From the NCBI GenBank assembly GCA_033813635.1, contig JAPXRI010000003.1, positions 62,001 to 126,000 on the forward strand: a stretch of 64,000 nucleotides of DNA, in the 5' to 3' direction. A program made the position numbers and the translations under genes. Shown here one piece after another: positions 16,031-24,442 of this stretch. The notes beneath the pieces are model-generated. The model searched no databases, was not told the DNA's origin, and saw only the letters and a program-made list of their open reading frames with translations. Source of the stretch: JAPXRI01 sp033813635. GTDB lineage: Bacteria > Bacillota > Clostridia > Oscillospirales > QAMX01. How positions within the stretch are numbered: position 1 is the stretch's first letter; each line of letters starts with the position of its first letter.

Positions 16031-16983
16031 GAGAGCTTATTATAAATGAAAACGACGCGGGCCAGCGGCTCGACCGGTTTTTATCAAAAAATCTCTCCCA
16101 CCTCCCGCCGTCGCTGATCTCAAAGCTTATCCGGAAGGAACACTTTAAAATTAACGGAAAAAAGGCCTCGGCCGCCAACCGGCTTTCTAACGGCGACCGG
16201 CTTTCGATGTATTTGAGCGACGCGCTTTTAACCCCGCCGCCGGAGGAACAGGCCTTCAGGCTGCTGCACGTCGGGATTGAGGGCGTCGTCTACGAGGACG
16301 AAAACATCATCATCGTCGACAAGCCCGCCGGGCTCTCGGTGCACCCCGACGAGAGCAAAAACCCCGACACGCTGATTGCGCGGATACAGAGCTACCTCTA
16401 TAAAAAAGGCGAGTGGGACCCTGACGCGGAGAACTCCTTTGCCCCGGCGCTCTGCCACCGGCTCGACAGGAACACCCGGGGCCTCGTAATCGCCGCGAAA
16501 AACGCGGCGGCGCTGCGGGAGATGAACGAGATCATCAAAAACCGGCGTGTAAAGAAGCTCTACCTCTGCATTGCGGACGGCATCCCGGAAAAAAAGAAGG
16601 GCACGCTGACCGGGTATATTCTGAAAGACGAGAAAAATAACCGCGTCGGGGTGTTTAAAAAGCCGGTCCCCGGCGCCCGCACGGCAATAACGCATTACCG
16701 CGTTATTTCGGAGAGGAAAGACGTCGGAAAAAGCCTGATCGAGTGCGAGCTCGGGACGGGCCGGACCCACCAGATCAGGGCTCAGCTCGCCGCGATCGGC
16801 TGCCCGCTGTCGGGCGACACAAAATACGGGAAAGCCGACGGCCGCGAGGGCGGCCAGGCCCTCTGCGCATACCGTCTGGTCTTCGACGGCGCGCTGACGG
16901 GCACGCTTTCCTATCTCTCCGGTAAAACCTTCGAGGCCGATAAGTCGGCGCTTGAGAGAGAATTTACGGAATCGGCCATATAA
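16027..16983 (+). CDS. RluA-family pseudouridine synthase
   Basis: A 318-residue RNA pseudouridine synthase with an N-terminal S4 RNA-binding domain (residues about 12-60, AGQRLDRFLSKN) and a catalytic domain with HRLDRNTRGLVIAAK, which holds the active-site Asp. The RTHQIRAQLAAIGCPLSGDTKYG motif completes the family signature. It resembles RluC/RluD, which modify 23S rRNA, but the exact uridine is not deducible. It overlaps tsaB by 4 bases and ends with a terminator. Confidence 0.93.
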   Translation: MRELIINENDAGQRLDRFLSKNLSHLPPSLISKLIRKEHFKINGKKASAANRLSNGDRLSMYLSDALLTPPPEEQAFRLLHVGIEGVVYEDENIIIVDKPAGLSVHPDESKNPDTLIARIQSYLYKKGEWDPDAENSFAPALCHRLDRNTRGLVIAAKNAAALREMNEIIKNRRVKKLYLCIADGIPEKKKGTLTGYILKDEKNNRVGVFKKPVPGARTAITHYRVISERKDVGKSLIECELGTGRTHQIRAQLAAIGCPLSGDTKYGKADGREGGQALCAYRLVFDGALTGTLSYLSGKTFEADKSALEREFTESAI

Positions 16984-17002
16984 TCTGAATATAATGCATC
17001 AT

Positions 17003-17030
17003 GCGCGGAGTAAAATCCGCGCGTTTTTTA
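17003..17030 (+). terminator. Rho-independent terminator after the pseudouridine synthase
   Basis: GCGCGGA, loop GTAAAA, TCCGCGC, then GTTTTTTA. Confidence 0.88.
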
Positions 17031-17138
17031 TTACGGCATCAAGAAACGGTTAATTGCCTTGGAAATAAAAATACAGGATAAATTGTGGCAATCGGAATGA
17101 AATACAATAATAACAATCATAAATGTATTAAAATAGCG

Positions 17139-17165
17139 TTGACAATAAAGACGCCGTGTTATAAT
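17139..17165 (+). promoter_or_regulatory. SigA promoter of a short orphan transcription unit
   Basis: TTGACA, 15-base spacer, TATAAT. Both hexamers are perfect although the spacer is short. AAGGAG occurs 16 bases further down. Confidence 0.6.
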
Positions 17166-17263
17166 AAAATACGAGCAAACAAAGGAGCGTTTTGAATCAT
17201 ATAAAATTGGATATGCTTCGGGAAGCATTTTGAATTATGACGCGCAAACGGTGAGAAAGAATA

Positions 17264-17392
17264 ATGTGTTCCCGTCGGATGATACTGACCCCGCTGATCC
17301 TTCTGCTCGCCTTCCTCAGCGCGTTCGCCGCACCGCTTTCGAAAAAAATCGGCGCGATGAAGACGATAGAGGTGCTGCAGCGGGGCGAATAG
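17264..17392 (+). CDS. Possible 42-residue membrane or secreted peptide
   Basis: Short frame starting MCSRRMILTPLILLLAFLSAFAAPLSKK and ending LQRGE. It has a basic start, a strongly hydrophobic core and small residues before a polar tail, like a signal peptide or single transmembrane segment. It is the only convincing frame in a transcription unit of about 300 bases with its own promoter and terminator. The ribosome-binding site is weak (GAGAAAG), so the transcript might instead be a small RNA. An alternative 13-codon frame starts at TTG 17192 just after AAGGAG. No family recognised. Confidence 0.3.
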   Translation: MCSRRMILTPLILLLAFLSAFAAPLSKKIGAMKTIEVLQRGE

Positions 17393-17439
17393 CTTTTTTC
17401 CGGCGGAGAAAAACGGAGCATTGTTGTGAATATCAGAGA

Positions 17440-17466
17440 AAAACACCCTTATCAGGTGTTTTTTTG
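17440..17466 (+). terminator. Rho-independent terminator of the orphan unit
   Basis: AAACACC, loop CTTATCA, GGTGTTT, running into TTTTTG. Confidence 0.8.
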
Positions 17467-17514
17467 TTTATACTTCCGTTTATTGGGATATCATGTGAAA
17501 TAACGCGAATATTC

Positions 17515-17543
17515 TTGACTTTTAACACAATAAGATATATATT
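17515..17543 (+). promoter_or_regulatory. SigA promoter of potABCD
   Basis: TTGACT, 17-base spacer, TATATT, about 45 bases before potA. No separate operator is obvious. Confidence 0.75.
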
Positions 17544-17588
17544 ATGTATTGCATAATTTCTGTGCGCGATACGTGAGGAGGATGATAA

Positions 17589-18713
17589 ATGGCCAAAGAG
17601 CTTGTACGCCTTGCCAACATCGGAATGAAGTATGACGGCGAGGATGTATTAAGGTCGATCGATCTCGAAGTAAAGGACAAGGAATTCGTCACTCTGCTCG
17701 GCCCTTCCGGCTGCGGTAAGACGACGACACTGCGTATCATAGGCGGTTTTGAAAAGCCGACCTTCGGAGATTTGTTTTTTGAGGGAACGCGGATCAACGA
17801 TCTGCCTCCATATAAAAGAAAGGTCAACACAATATTTCAGAAATATGCGCTTTTCCCGCACCTGAACGTGTTTGAAAACGTCGCCTTCGGGCTCCGGATC
17901 GCGCACCTCCCGGAAAAAGAAATTCGGGAAAGAGTTTTTGAAATGCTTAAGCTCGTCAACCTGCAGGGTTTTGAGCGCAGATTAACAAAAACGCTTTCGG
18001 GCGGCCAGCAGCAGCGCGTGGCAATAGCCAGGGCGCTGGTCTGCCGCCCGCGCGTGCTGCTGCTTGACGAGCCCTTGGGCGCGCTCGATTTGCGCCTTCG
18101 GAAAGACATGCAGGTTGAGCTCAAGCGGATCCAGCGCCAGCTTGAAATTACGTTTATCTATGTGACCCACGACCAGGAGGAGGCCCTCGCGATGAGCGAC
18201 CGGGTCGTTGTAATGGACCGGGGTGCGATACAGCAGATAGGGACGCCGGAGGATATATACAACGAGCCGAAGAATGCGTTTGTCGCGGACTTTATCGGCG
18301 AGTCGAATATAATCGACGGCGTAATGATCGACGATTGCCTGGTGGAGTTCTGCGGGCGGAAATTCAGATGCGTCGACACCGGCTTTGAAAAAAGCGAACC
18401 GGTCGACGTCGTAATCCGCCCGGAGGACATAGACATCATTCCCTACGAGAACGGGCACATTCGTGGAACGGTCGAGAGCGTCACCTTCAAGGGCGTGCAC
18501 TATGAGTTCATCATCGACGTCAAGGGCTTCAAATGGCTTATCCAGTCTACGGATTATCAGGCCAAGGGGAGCGACGTGGCGTTTATCATACATCCTGAAG
18601 ATATCCATATCATGAAGAAAAGCGAATACTCCGGCAAATTCGGGGATTACTCCTCCTTCAGCTCAGAGTATGACGAGGGCGAGGAAAACCCTGAGGTCGA
18701 AAATGAAATCTAA
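17589..18713 (+). CDS. potA: Spermidine/putrescine ABC transporter ATPase PotA
   Basis: Cytoplasmic ATPase that drives polyamine import. Walker A GPSGCGKTT is at residues 38-46, the ABC signature LSGGQQQR near 136 and Walker B VLLLDEPLGALD near 154. A C-terminal TOBE domain contains the VIRPEDI motif. Length 374 aa. AGGAGG precedes the ATG. The last 11 bases overlap potB. The acidic tail (EYDEGEENPEVENE) is unusual but may simply reflect the coding overlap. It is the first gene of a complete potABCD operon. Confidence 0.95.
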   Translation: MAKELVRLANIGMKYDGEDVLRSIDLEVKDKEFVTLLGPSGCGKTTTLRIIGGFEKPTFGDLFFEGTRINDLPPYKRKVNTIFQKYALFPHLNVFENVAFGLRIAHLPEKEIRERVFEMLKLVNLQGFERRLTKTLSGGQQQRVAIARALVCRPRVLLLDEPLGALDLRLRKDMQVELKRIQRQLEITFIYVTHDQEEALAMSDRVVVMDRGAIQQIGTPEDIYNEPKNAFVADFIGESNIIDGVMIDDCLVEFCGRKFRCVDTGFEKSEPVDVVIRPEDIDIIPYENGHIRGTVESVTFKGVHYEFIIDVKGFKWLIQSTDYQAKGSDVAFIIHPEDIHIMKKSEYSGKFGDYSSFSSEYDEGEENPEVENEI

Positions 18714-19509
18714 GCTTTTGGCCGCGCCCTACATTGCCTGGATGGCGATTTTCATCATCGTGCCGCTGGCGGTGGTCGCGTACTTCGCGTTTACCGACGG
18801 TTCCGGCGCGTTCACGCTGGCAAACTTCAAGGATATCAAGGCATATCTACCGACATTTGCCGACTCGCTGTGGCTCGCGGCGATCTCCACGCTGATCTGC
18901 CTGGTGATCGGCTATCCGGTGGCCTACGCGATTGCGAACATGGCCCCGGCGCGGCAGAGAGCGCTTATCCTCCTGGTGATGCTGCCGATGTGCATGAGCT
19001 TTCTGCTGAGGACCCTCGCGCTCGTCGCGTTTTTGGAGGACACCGGCCTTATCAACAACGCCCTCGCCTCCCTCGGGCTCGGCCGCGTCAGACTGATAAG
19101 GACGCCGGGCGCTGTCGTGCTCGGCATGGTCTACAATTACCTCCCCTATATGATTCTGCCGCTTTACAGCGTGCTTACGAAGATTAATCCGAACCTTATC
19201 GAGGCCGCCCAGGACCTCGGCTGCAGCGGAAGGAATGTTTTTTCAAAAGTAGTACTCCCGCTGTCCGTTCCGGGCATAATATCCGGTGTGACGATGGTTT
19301 TCGTCCCCGCGGTGAGCACGTTTTATATCTCCAAAAAGCTCGGCGGCACCGGCACGGCGATGATCGGAGATATCATCGAGAGCCAGTTTAAGGCCTCGTA
19401 CAATATGAACGTCGGCGCGGCGATGTCCCTCGGGCTGATGGTGCTGATCTTCCTGTGCATGTGGATTATGAACATTTTTACCGACAGCGAGGAGGTAAGC
19501 CTGATATGA
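18703..19509 (+). CDS. potB: Spermidine/putrescine ABC transporter permease PotB
   Basis: Inner-membrane permease with about six transmembrane helices and the BPD_transp_1 coupling motif EAAQDLGCSGRNVFSKVVLPLSVPGI. The start at ATG 18703 (MKSKLLAAPYIAW) is inside the end of potA; the longer frame from 18670 would add only potA-overlapping charged residues. It ends in an ATGA overlap with potC. Length 268 aa. Confidence 0.94.
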   Translation: MKSKLLAAPYIAWMAIFIIVPLAVVAYFAFTDGSGAFTLANFKDIKAYLPTFADSLWLAAISTLICLVIGYPVAYAIANMAPARQRALILLVMLPMCMSFLLRTLALVAFLEDTGLINNALASLGLGRVRLIRTPGAVVLGMVYNYLPYMILPLYSVLTKINPNLIEAAQDLGCSGRNVFSKVVLPLSVPGIISGVTMVFVPAVSTFYISKKLGGTGTAMIGDIIESQFKASYNMNVGAAMSLGLMVLIFLCMWIMNIFTDSEEVSLI

Positions 19510-20318
19510 AACGGTTCAACAGGGTTTTCACCGTGATGGTTTTTATCTTCCTCTACGCGCCGATTTTTCTGCTGATCGTCGCCTCGTTCAACAGCGGCAA
19601 GGACCTGTCGGTGTTTAAAAGCTTCACGCTTTACCAGTACGCGGAGTTGTTCCGCGACGATACGCTGATCAGGCTGCTGCTCAACTCGGTCCTGATCGCG
19701 GTATTGTCGTCGCTGTTGGCGACGATTCTCGGCACGATAGCGTCGATTGGCATACACAACATGGGCAGGCGCGCCCGCTCCGCGGTGATGACGGTGACGA
19801 ACATCCCGATGACAAACCCCGAAATCGTGACGGGTATTTCGCTCGCGCTGCTGTTCGCTTTTATCGGAAGAATACTGGCGATAAAAAACATTTTAGGCTT
19901 CGGAACGCTTCTGATCGCCCATATCACGTTCAATCTGCCCTATGTCATTTTATCGGTGCTTCCGAAGCTCCGCCAGCTGAACCCAAGCCTAAACGAGGCC
20001 GCGCTGGACCTCGGCTGTACGCCGACAAAATCCTTCTTTAAGGTTATTCTCCCTGAGATCATGCCGGGAGTCATCACGGGCATGATGATGGCGTTCACGA
20101 TGTCGCTTGACGACTTCGTCATCTCGTATTTCGTATACGGCCCGTCGTTTTCGACGCTGCCGATCGAGATATACAGCTATACCAAAAAACCGCTCCCGCC
20201 GAAAATCTACGCGCTGTTCACGCTTATCTTTTTCGCCGTTCTGGCCGTCATGGTGCTGATGAACGTTATGCAGGCGAGAGACGAAAAGAAACAGCGTTTA
20301 GCGCTGCGGCGGTTCTGA
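19506..20318 (+). CDS. potC: Spermidine/putrescine ABC transporter permease PotC
   Basis: Second permease of the importer, 270 aa with about six helices and the coupling motif NEAALDLGCTPTKSFFKVILPEIMPG. Start at ATG 19506 (MKRFNRVFTVMVF), overlapping the potB stop by 4 bases. The conserved SLDDFVISYFV near residue 200 is typical for PotC. The substrate-binding gene follows after 29 bases. Confidence 0.94.
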   Translation: MKRFNRVFTVMVFIFLYAPIFLLIVASFNSGKDLSVFKSFTLYQYAELFRDDTLIRLLLNSVLIAVLSSLLATILGTIASIGIHNMGRRARSAVMTVTNIPMTNPEIVTGISLALLFAFIGRILAIKNILGFGTLLIAHITFNLPYVILSVLPKLRQLNPSLNEAALDLGCTPTKSFFKVILPEIMPGVITGMMMAFTMSLDDFVISYFVYGPSFSTLPIEIYSYTKKPLPPKIYALFTLIFFAVLAVMVLMNVMQARDEKKQRLALRRF

Positions 20319-20347
20319 AACCGAAACAGAAAGGAACCAAAACAGAA

Positions 20348-21526
20348 ATGAAGAAAAAAAGCCTATTCCTGCTTGTCGTCGCAGCGCTGATTCTCGCGCT
20401 GGTGCCGGTCTCGGCCGCCTCCGATGAGGCCGTTCCGCTGACCGGCGAGGTAATCAACGTGTACAACTGGGGCATGTATATCTCCGACGGTTCGGACGGC
20501 GGCATCGACGTCAACGCGGAGTTTACACGCCGGACGGGCATTCAGGTCAACTACTCGACCTACGACACAAACGAGGCGCTCTACTCAAAGCTTAAGACCG
20601 GCGGCGCCAGCTATGACGTCGTTATTCCTTCAGACTATATGGTCGCAAAGCTGATCGAGGAGGGGCTCGTCCAGACGATCAACTACGACAACGTGCCGAA
20701 TTACCAATATGTCGACGAGGAGTTTAAAAATCTGAGCTACGACCCCGAAAACAAGTACTCCGTACCCTACACCTGGGGCTGCGTCGGCATTATCTACAAC
20801 AAAAAATACGTGACTAAGCCGGTAGACAGCTGGTCGATCATGTGGGACGAGGAATATTCGGGCAAAATCCTGATGTTCGACAATCCGCGCGACGCGTTCG
20901 GCATTTCGGAGCTGCTTCTGGGATACAGCATCAACACCACGAAAAACGAGGAAATTGAAGCCGCCGCGGCGAAGCTCTCCGAGCAGAAGCACCTTGTGCA
21001 GAGCTACGTGATGGATCAGGTTTTCGACCCGATGGAAGACGAGGAAGCGTGGATCGCACCCTATTACGCCGGCGACTACCTGATGATGGCGAAGGAAAAC
21101 GAAAATCTCGAGTTCTGCTTCCCGAAGGAGGGCTTTAACCTGTTCGTGGACGCGCTCTGCATACCGACGAGCGCGCAGAACAAGGATGGTGCCGAGGCGT
21201 ATATCAACTTCCTGTGCGACCCGGAGATATCCGGCAAGAACCTCGACTACCTCGGCTATTCGACGCCTATAAGCGAGGCAAAGCAGTATATGTCGGAGGA
21301 AGTGGCGCAGAGCGAGATAGCCTATCCGAGCGAGGAAGTACTGGCCCGTGGGCAGACGTTTGAGAATCTGCCGAGCGATACCGTGCAGCAGATGAACGAC
21401 CTTTTCAACGATGTCAAGGCGTCGGGCAGCGGCTGGAGCTATATCGTGTTTATCGGCATCGGCGTTGTGCTGATTGGGCTTGTCGTATTCCTCGTGATCC
21501 GTAAAAAGAGGAGAAACGATTATTAA
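20348..21526 (+). CDS. potD: Polyamine-binding protein PotD with a C-terminal membrane anchor
   Basis: Extracellular substrate-binding subunit (SBP_bac family). A signal peptide covers about residues 1-25 (MKKKSLFLLVVAALILALVPVSAA). The body has the PotD features VYNWGMYIS near residue 37, YDVVIPSDYMV and VPYTWGCVGIIYN. No lipobox cysteine is present. Instead a hydrophobic helix (YIVFIGIGVVLIGLVVFLVI) followed by RKKRRNDY ends the protein, so it is probably tethered by a C-terminal transmembrane segment. At 392 aa it is longer than usual by about that anchor. A terminator follows. Confidence 0.93.
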   Translation: MKKKSLFLLVVAALILALVPVSAASDEAVPLTGEVINVYNWGMYISDGSDGGIDVNAEFTRRTGIQVNYSTYDTNEALYSKLKTGGASYDVVIPSDYMVAKLIEEGLVQTINYDNVPNYQYVDEEFKNLSYDPENKYSVPYTWGCVGIIYNKKYVTKPVDSWSIMWDEEYSGKILMFDNPRDAFGISELLLGYSINTTKNEEIEAAAAKLSEQKHLVQSYVMDQVFDPMEDEEAWIAPYYAGDYLMMAKENENLEFCFPKEGFNLFVDALCIPTSAQNKDGAEAYINFLCDPEISGKNLDYLGYSTPISEAKQYMSEEVAQSEIAYPSEEVLARGQTFENLPSDTVQQMNDLFNDVKASGSGWSYIVFIGIGVVLIGLVVFLVIRKKRRNDY

Positions 21527-21589
21527 GGCTTAGGCAGCCGGGCGTGAAAATACTGAAATTTGTCTTCGACTGACCTATACCTGATATAA

Positions 21590-21632
21590 CGGCGGGGAAA
21601 CAATCCACGGGTTGTTTCCCCGCCGCTTTTTA
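21590..21632 (+). terminator. Rho-independent terminator after potD
   Basis: GGCGGGGAAACAA pairs with TTGTTTCCCCGCC around TCCACGGG, followed by GCTTTTTAT. Confidence 0.88.
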
Positions 21633-21641
21633 TGGTATAAT
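21612..21641 (+). promoter_or_regulatory. Possible promoter overlapping the potD terminator
   Basis: TTGTTT, 18-base spacer, TATAAT. The -35 element is formed by the descending arm of the potD terminator. It would serve the beta-helix gene at 21662. Confidence 0.5.
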
Positions 21642-21661
21642 ACCCCCGGGAGATGATAGCT

Positions 21662-22891
21662 ATGTCGGAAAAAGAAATTTATGGCGTCAGCGTAAAGGCG
21701 TTTGGCGCGGCGGGCGACGGGGAGCGGGACGACGCGGCGGCGTTTCAAGCGGCGCTGGATTCCGGGAGCGGGCTTGTGGCGATACCCGAGGGAAAATACA
21801 AAATCGGGAGGCCGCTTTTTATCGGCTCGGACACGAAGCTGTCAGCGCACAAAAACGCGCACATCCGTCTGGCGGACGGGGCTTGCGTCAAGCGGGGGGA
21901 TTATCTGCTCTCAAACAAGGACCCCGGACAGGGAAATTACAATATTTCAATCGAAGGCGGGATATGGGACGCTAACAACCGCGGAAATCCACGGCTGGGC
22001 GAGCTTTTCGACCAAGACTGCGTATCGGGAACGATGTTAAACTTCCGTAACGTCGGAAATCTCACCCTCTCCGGCATGGTTTTAAGGGATCCGGAGGCAT
22101 ATTACATCCGCATCTGCGAGGTGTACGGGTTCAGGATAGAGCATATCCGATTCGAAGCGGAGAACCTGAGCAAGAACCAGGACGGAATACATATCGCCGG
22201 CTTCTGCAGAGACGGCGTTATACGCCACATCGAGGCGGTGGGGGACGCGACGAACGACGATTTTCTTGCGTTCAACGCGGACGACTGCGTGACCCGCCGC
22301 GAAAATCTCGGAACAATCTGCGGGCCGATCGATAATATAGTAGTACATGACGTGAGGGCCGAGAACTGCTATACACTGATTCGGATGCTGAGCGTCAACT
22401 CGCCGATAACAAATATCAGCATATCGGGGATAAAAGCCGGATGCCGGTATTTCTTTTTGAATATGGACGGCGCGCGCTACTGCCGCACCCCGCTGATTCC
22501 GACGGACTCGGAGCGTTTTTACTCGGGTGCCGGCGAGATCAGAAACGTGGAGATCAGCGACGTCGACGTCTCGTTCCATGCAGACGTGAAGGCGCGCTTC
22601 TGCGTTGAGACAAACGTCGATAACGTTAGGGTGAGGAATTACCGCTCAAGCGACCCGATAAAAGCGCCCTGCGCCGTGGCGGTCAACTGCAAAAAGACGA
22701 GGTTTATTCTCGAGGGTGTGGAAAAAGACGTCGCGGAAAAGCTCGCCGCGGAGAGCTCGTGCAAAAGCGTTAAAACGGTGTCCGAGGCGGACTGCGGCGG
22801 CCGGGAAGCTTACCGCGTCGAAGCGGTTAAAGACCCCGGCGAAAGGCTTGTTATACCGGCGGGAGGTTTTGACGAACTGAAAATAAACTGA
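21662..22891 (+). CDS. Right-handed beta-helix glycosidase-like protein (GH28/pectate-lyase-3 type)
   Basis: A 409-residue protein beginning VSVKAFGAAGDGERDDAAAFQAALD, the standard start of Pectate_lyase_3/GH28-type parallel beta-helix proteins. Repeats such as NLTLSGMVLRDPEAYYIRICEVYGFRIEHIRFEAE show the coil pattern, and NDDFLAFNADDC could carry catalytic acids. No signal peptide is seen, so it is probably cytosolic and acts on imported oligosaccharides. ATG 21662 is preferred because GGGAG is 9 bases upstream; ATG 21653 abuts it. The exact activity (polygalacturonase, rhamnogalacturonidase or lyase) is not deducible. Confidence 0.8.
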   Translation: MSEKEIYGVSVKAFGAAGDGERDDAAAFQAALDSGSGLVAIPEGKYKIGRPLFIGSDTKLSAHKNAHIRLADGACVKRGDYLLSNKDPGQGNYNISIEGGIWDANNRGNPRLGELFDQDCVSGTMLNFRNVGNLTLSGMVLRDPEAYYIRICEVYGFRIEHIRFEAENLSKNQDGIHIAGFCRDGVIRHIEAVGDATNDDFLAFNADDCVTRRENLGTICGPIDNIVVHDVRAENCYTLIRMLSVNSPITNISISGIKAGCRYFFLNMDGARYCRTPLIPTDSERFYSGAGEIRNVEISDVDVSFHADVKARFCVETNVDNVRVRNYRSSDPIKAPCAVAVNCKKTRFILEGVEKDVAEKLAAESSCKSVKTVSEADCGGREAYRVEAVKDPGERLVIPAGGFDELKIN

Positions 22892-22908
22892 AATAAGACG
22901 GATTGAAT

Positions 22909-23556
22909 ATGGACTATCAGACGGTAAAAAAGTACTGGGACGAAGTTTTCAAAAACGGAAAGCCGCGCGCTCCGGAGAAAAGCTTCGGAAACGCCGCGCT
23001 GGACGCGGCCGCAGACTGGCTCTGCGACGGAGCGGACTTTGTTGTGGATTTCGGCTGCGGCAACGGATTGGCGCTTTACAAATGCGCTCTCCGGGGGACG
23101 AAGCGGCATACCGGCGTAGACCTGTCGCCGGAGGCGATCGCCTCGGCAAAAGCGAATCCGCTGTATGGCGAAGGATTCGATTTTATCTGCGGAGACGTCG
23201 CAAGCCTTGAAAAGCTTGAGACAGACAAGGCGGACGGAGCGATTCTGTTCAATATCGCCGACAATCTGCTTCCGGAGGACACGGAAAAGCTGCTCTCGCA
23301 GATCCACAGAATACTGAAGCCCGGCGGGAAGCTGCTTTTGAAACTGAACCCCTATATCACGGAGGAGAAAATCACCGAGTGGAATATAAGGAGGCTGGAC
23401 GGAGAGCTGCTCGACGACGGGCTTTTCCTTTTAAACCGCACCGATGAGAGATGGCGGGAGAGACTGTCGGAGATGTTTATTATCGAAAAATATGAGGAGG
23501 TCTATTACCCGGAGTACGAACAGAAAAACAGGTTGTTCCGGCTGACAAACCGTTAA
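22909..23556 (+). CDS. Class I SAM-dependent methyltransferase
   Basis: A 215-residue methyltransferase with motif I VVDFGCGNGLALYKCA near residue 45, an acidic VDLSPEAI motif II, and the post-motif LHRILKPGGKLLLKLNPYI. It resembles ubiE/SmtA-type small-molecule methyltransferases; the acceptor is unknown. The ATG at 22909 is preferred to an in-frame TTG two codons earlier. It lies 17 bases after the beta-helix gene and before a strong bidirectional terminator. Confidence 0.85.
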   Translation: MDYQTVKKYWDEVFKNGKPRAPEKSFGNAALDAAADWLCDGADFVVDFGCGNGLALYKCALRGTKRHTGVDLSPEAIASAKANPLYGEGFDFICGDVASLEKLETDKADGAILFNIADNLLPEDTEKLLSQIHRILKPGGKLLLKLNPYITEEKITEWNIRRLDGELLDDGLFLLNRTDERWRERLSEMFIIEKYEEVYYPEYEQKNRLFRLTNR

Positions 23557-23600
23557 AATCCGCCCCGAAGCGGCTTTAAATTCGCTTCGGGGCGGATTTT
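23555..23600. terminator. Bidirectional terminator between convergent genes
   Basis: A perfect 18-bp stem, AAAATCCGCCCCGAAGCG at 23555-23572 and its complement at 23583-23600, with a 10-base loop. A-rich on one side and T-rich on the other, it serves both the methyltransferase (+) and the MetH-activation-like gene (-). Confidence 0.9.
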
Positions 23601-23613
23601 TACGTTATTGCTT

Positions 23614-24285
23614 TTACATGTTGCCGGCAAACGCCGCGCGCCGGGTTGGGCAGTTGATGCGCGGGCAGAGCATGCAGTTTTCATAATACTTTTCGGTGGC
23701 GAAAAAGATGCCGGAAATAGTCTTCGGCGGAAGCATCAGCATGCTCTCGGTCAGCACGACGCCGATGTCCGGGGTCACCCCGCCGAGCATTTTAAAAAGC
23801 GGGATCTGCCCCTGAATCGGCCACTCCTTCAGCGAACCCGGGTTCAGCGAGGATATATTTTTTGCGTCCGGAAAATAGGCGCTCTTCACTTTGCTATATA
23901 AAGCGTCCCGGGCTTTTCCGAGATACAAAAGCTTCAGCGTATCGGCCCAATAGCGTTCGAGCGGGTCGGCGAGCGCGGCGGACCACTGTTCAAGCCCGAT
24001 GCCGCAGGTTGCCACATACGGGACGACTGCGGGGAGCCCGGCGAGCATGCCGGCAATAAACGCGTTTTTAACGGCGAAGCCGTTTATCGTCGCCGTATCG
24101 CCGGAAACCGCCACCGGCGCGAAGGAATAAAGGGCAGCCGGGTGCGCGAAAGCCTTCGATTTCTCCAAAAGCTCCGCCGCAAGAGCTGCCATTTCGTCGT
24201 CGTCATCCTTAGAGAGCTTAAGCGCGGAAAGAAATTCATCCTGCATAACGGTAAAATCAAAATCTGAGAGCAAGCTCTTGTCCAT
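23614..24285 (-). CDS. Vitamin B12-dependent methionine synthase activation-domain-like protein
   Basis: A 223-residue stand-alone relative of the AdoMet-binding reactivation domain of MetH. The characteristic SLNPGSLKEWPIQGQIPLFKMLG and IGVVLTESMLMLPPKTISG are both present, followed by a C-terminal cysteine cluster CMLCPRINC that could bind metal or an Fe-S cluster. Such orphans occur in anaerobes near corrinoid methyltransferases and may reactivate cob(II)alamin. Neither MetH nor a corrinoid protein is adjacent, so the partner is unknown. GGAG lies 6 bases before the ATG and a promoter is visible upstream. Confidence 0.82.
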   Translation of the reverse strand: MDKSLLSDFDFTVMQDEFLSALKLSKDDDDEMAALAAELLEKSKAFAHPAALYSFAPVAVSGDTATINGFAVKNAFIAGMLAGLPAVVPYVATCGIGLEQWSAALADPLERYWADTLKLLYLGKARDALYSKVKSAYFPDAKNISSLNPGSLKEWPIQGQIPLFKMLGGVTPDIGVVLTESMLMLPPKTISGIFFATEKYYENCMLCPRINCPTRRAAFAGNM

Positions 24286-24335
24286 AATAAACTCCGTTCA
24301 GCCGCGAAACGGCAAGACTTAAAACGTATAGGGAT

Positions 24336-24363
24336 ATGATAGCACAACAGGCGCAAAAATCAA
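24336..24363 (-). promoter_or_regulatory. Promoter of the MetH-activation-like gene
   Basis: On the minus strand: TTGATT, 16-base spacer, TATCAT, about 45 bases before the ATG at 24285. Confidence 0.6.
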
Positions 24364-24383
24364 TACAGGGCAGGGCAAAATAG

Positions 24384-24412
24384 TTTTCTTCCGGGGTAAT
24401 TTCTGGTATAAT
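24384..24412 (+). promoter_or_regulatory. Promoter of the VOC-family gene
   Basis: A TATAAT box with a weak TTTTCT element 17 bases upstream; it is divergent from the promoter at 24336-24363. Confidence 0.45.
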
Positions 24413-24442
24413 AGCCGTAAACACTGATAGGAGGACATTAAT

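Noticed and set aside
17230..17556. 108-codon frame between the pseudouridine synthase and potA
   Set aside because: It runs through a terminator hairpin and the potA promoter, and its composition is not protein-like.
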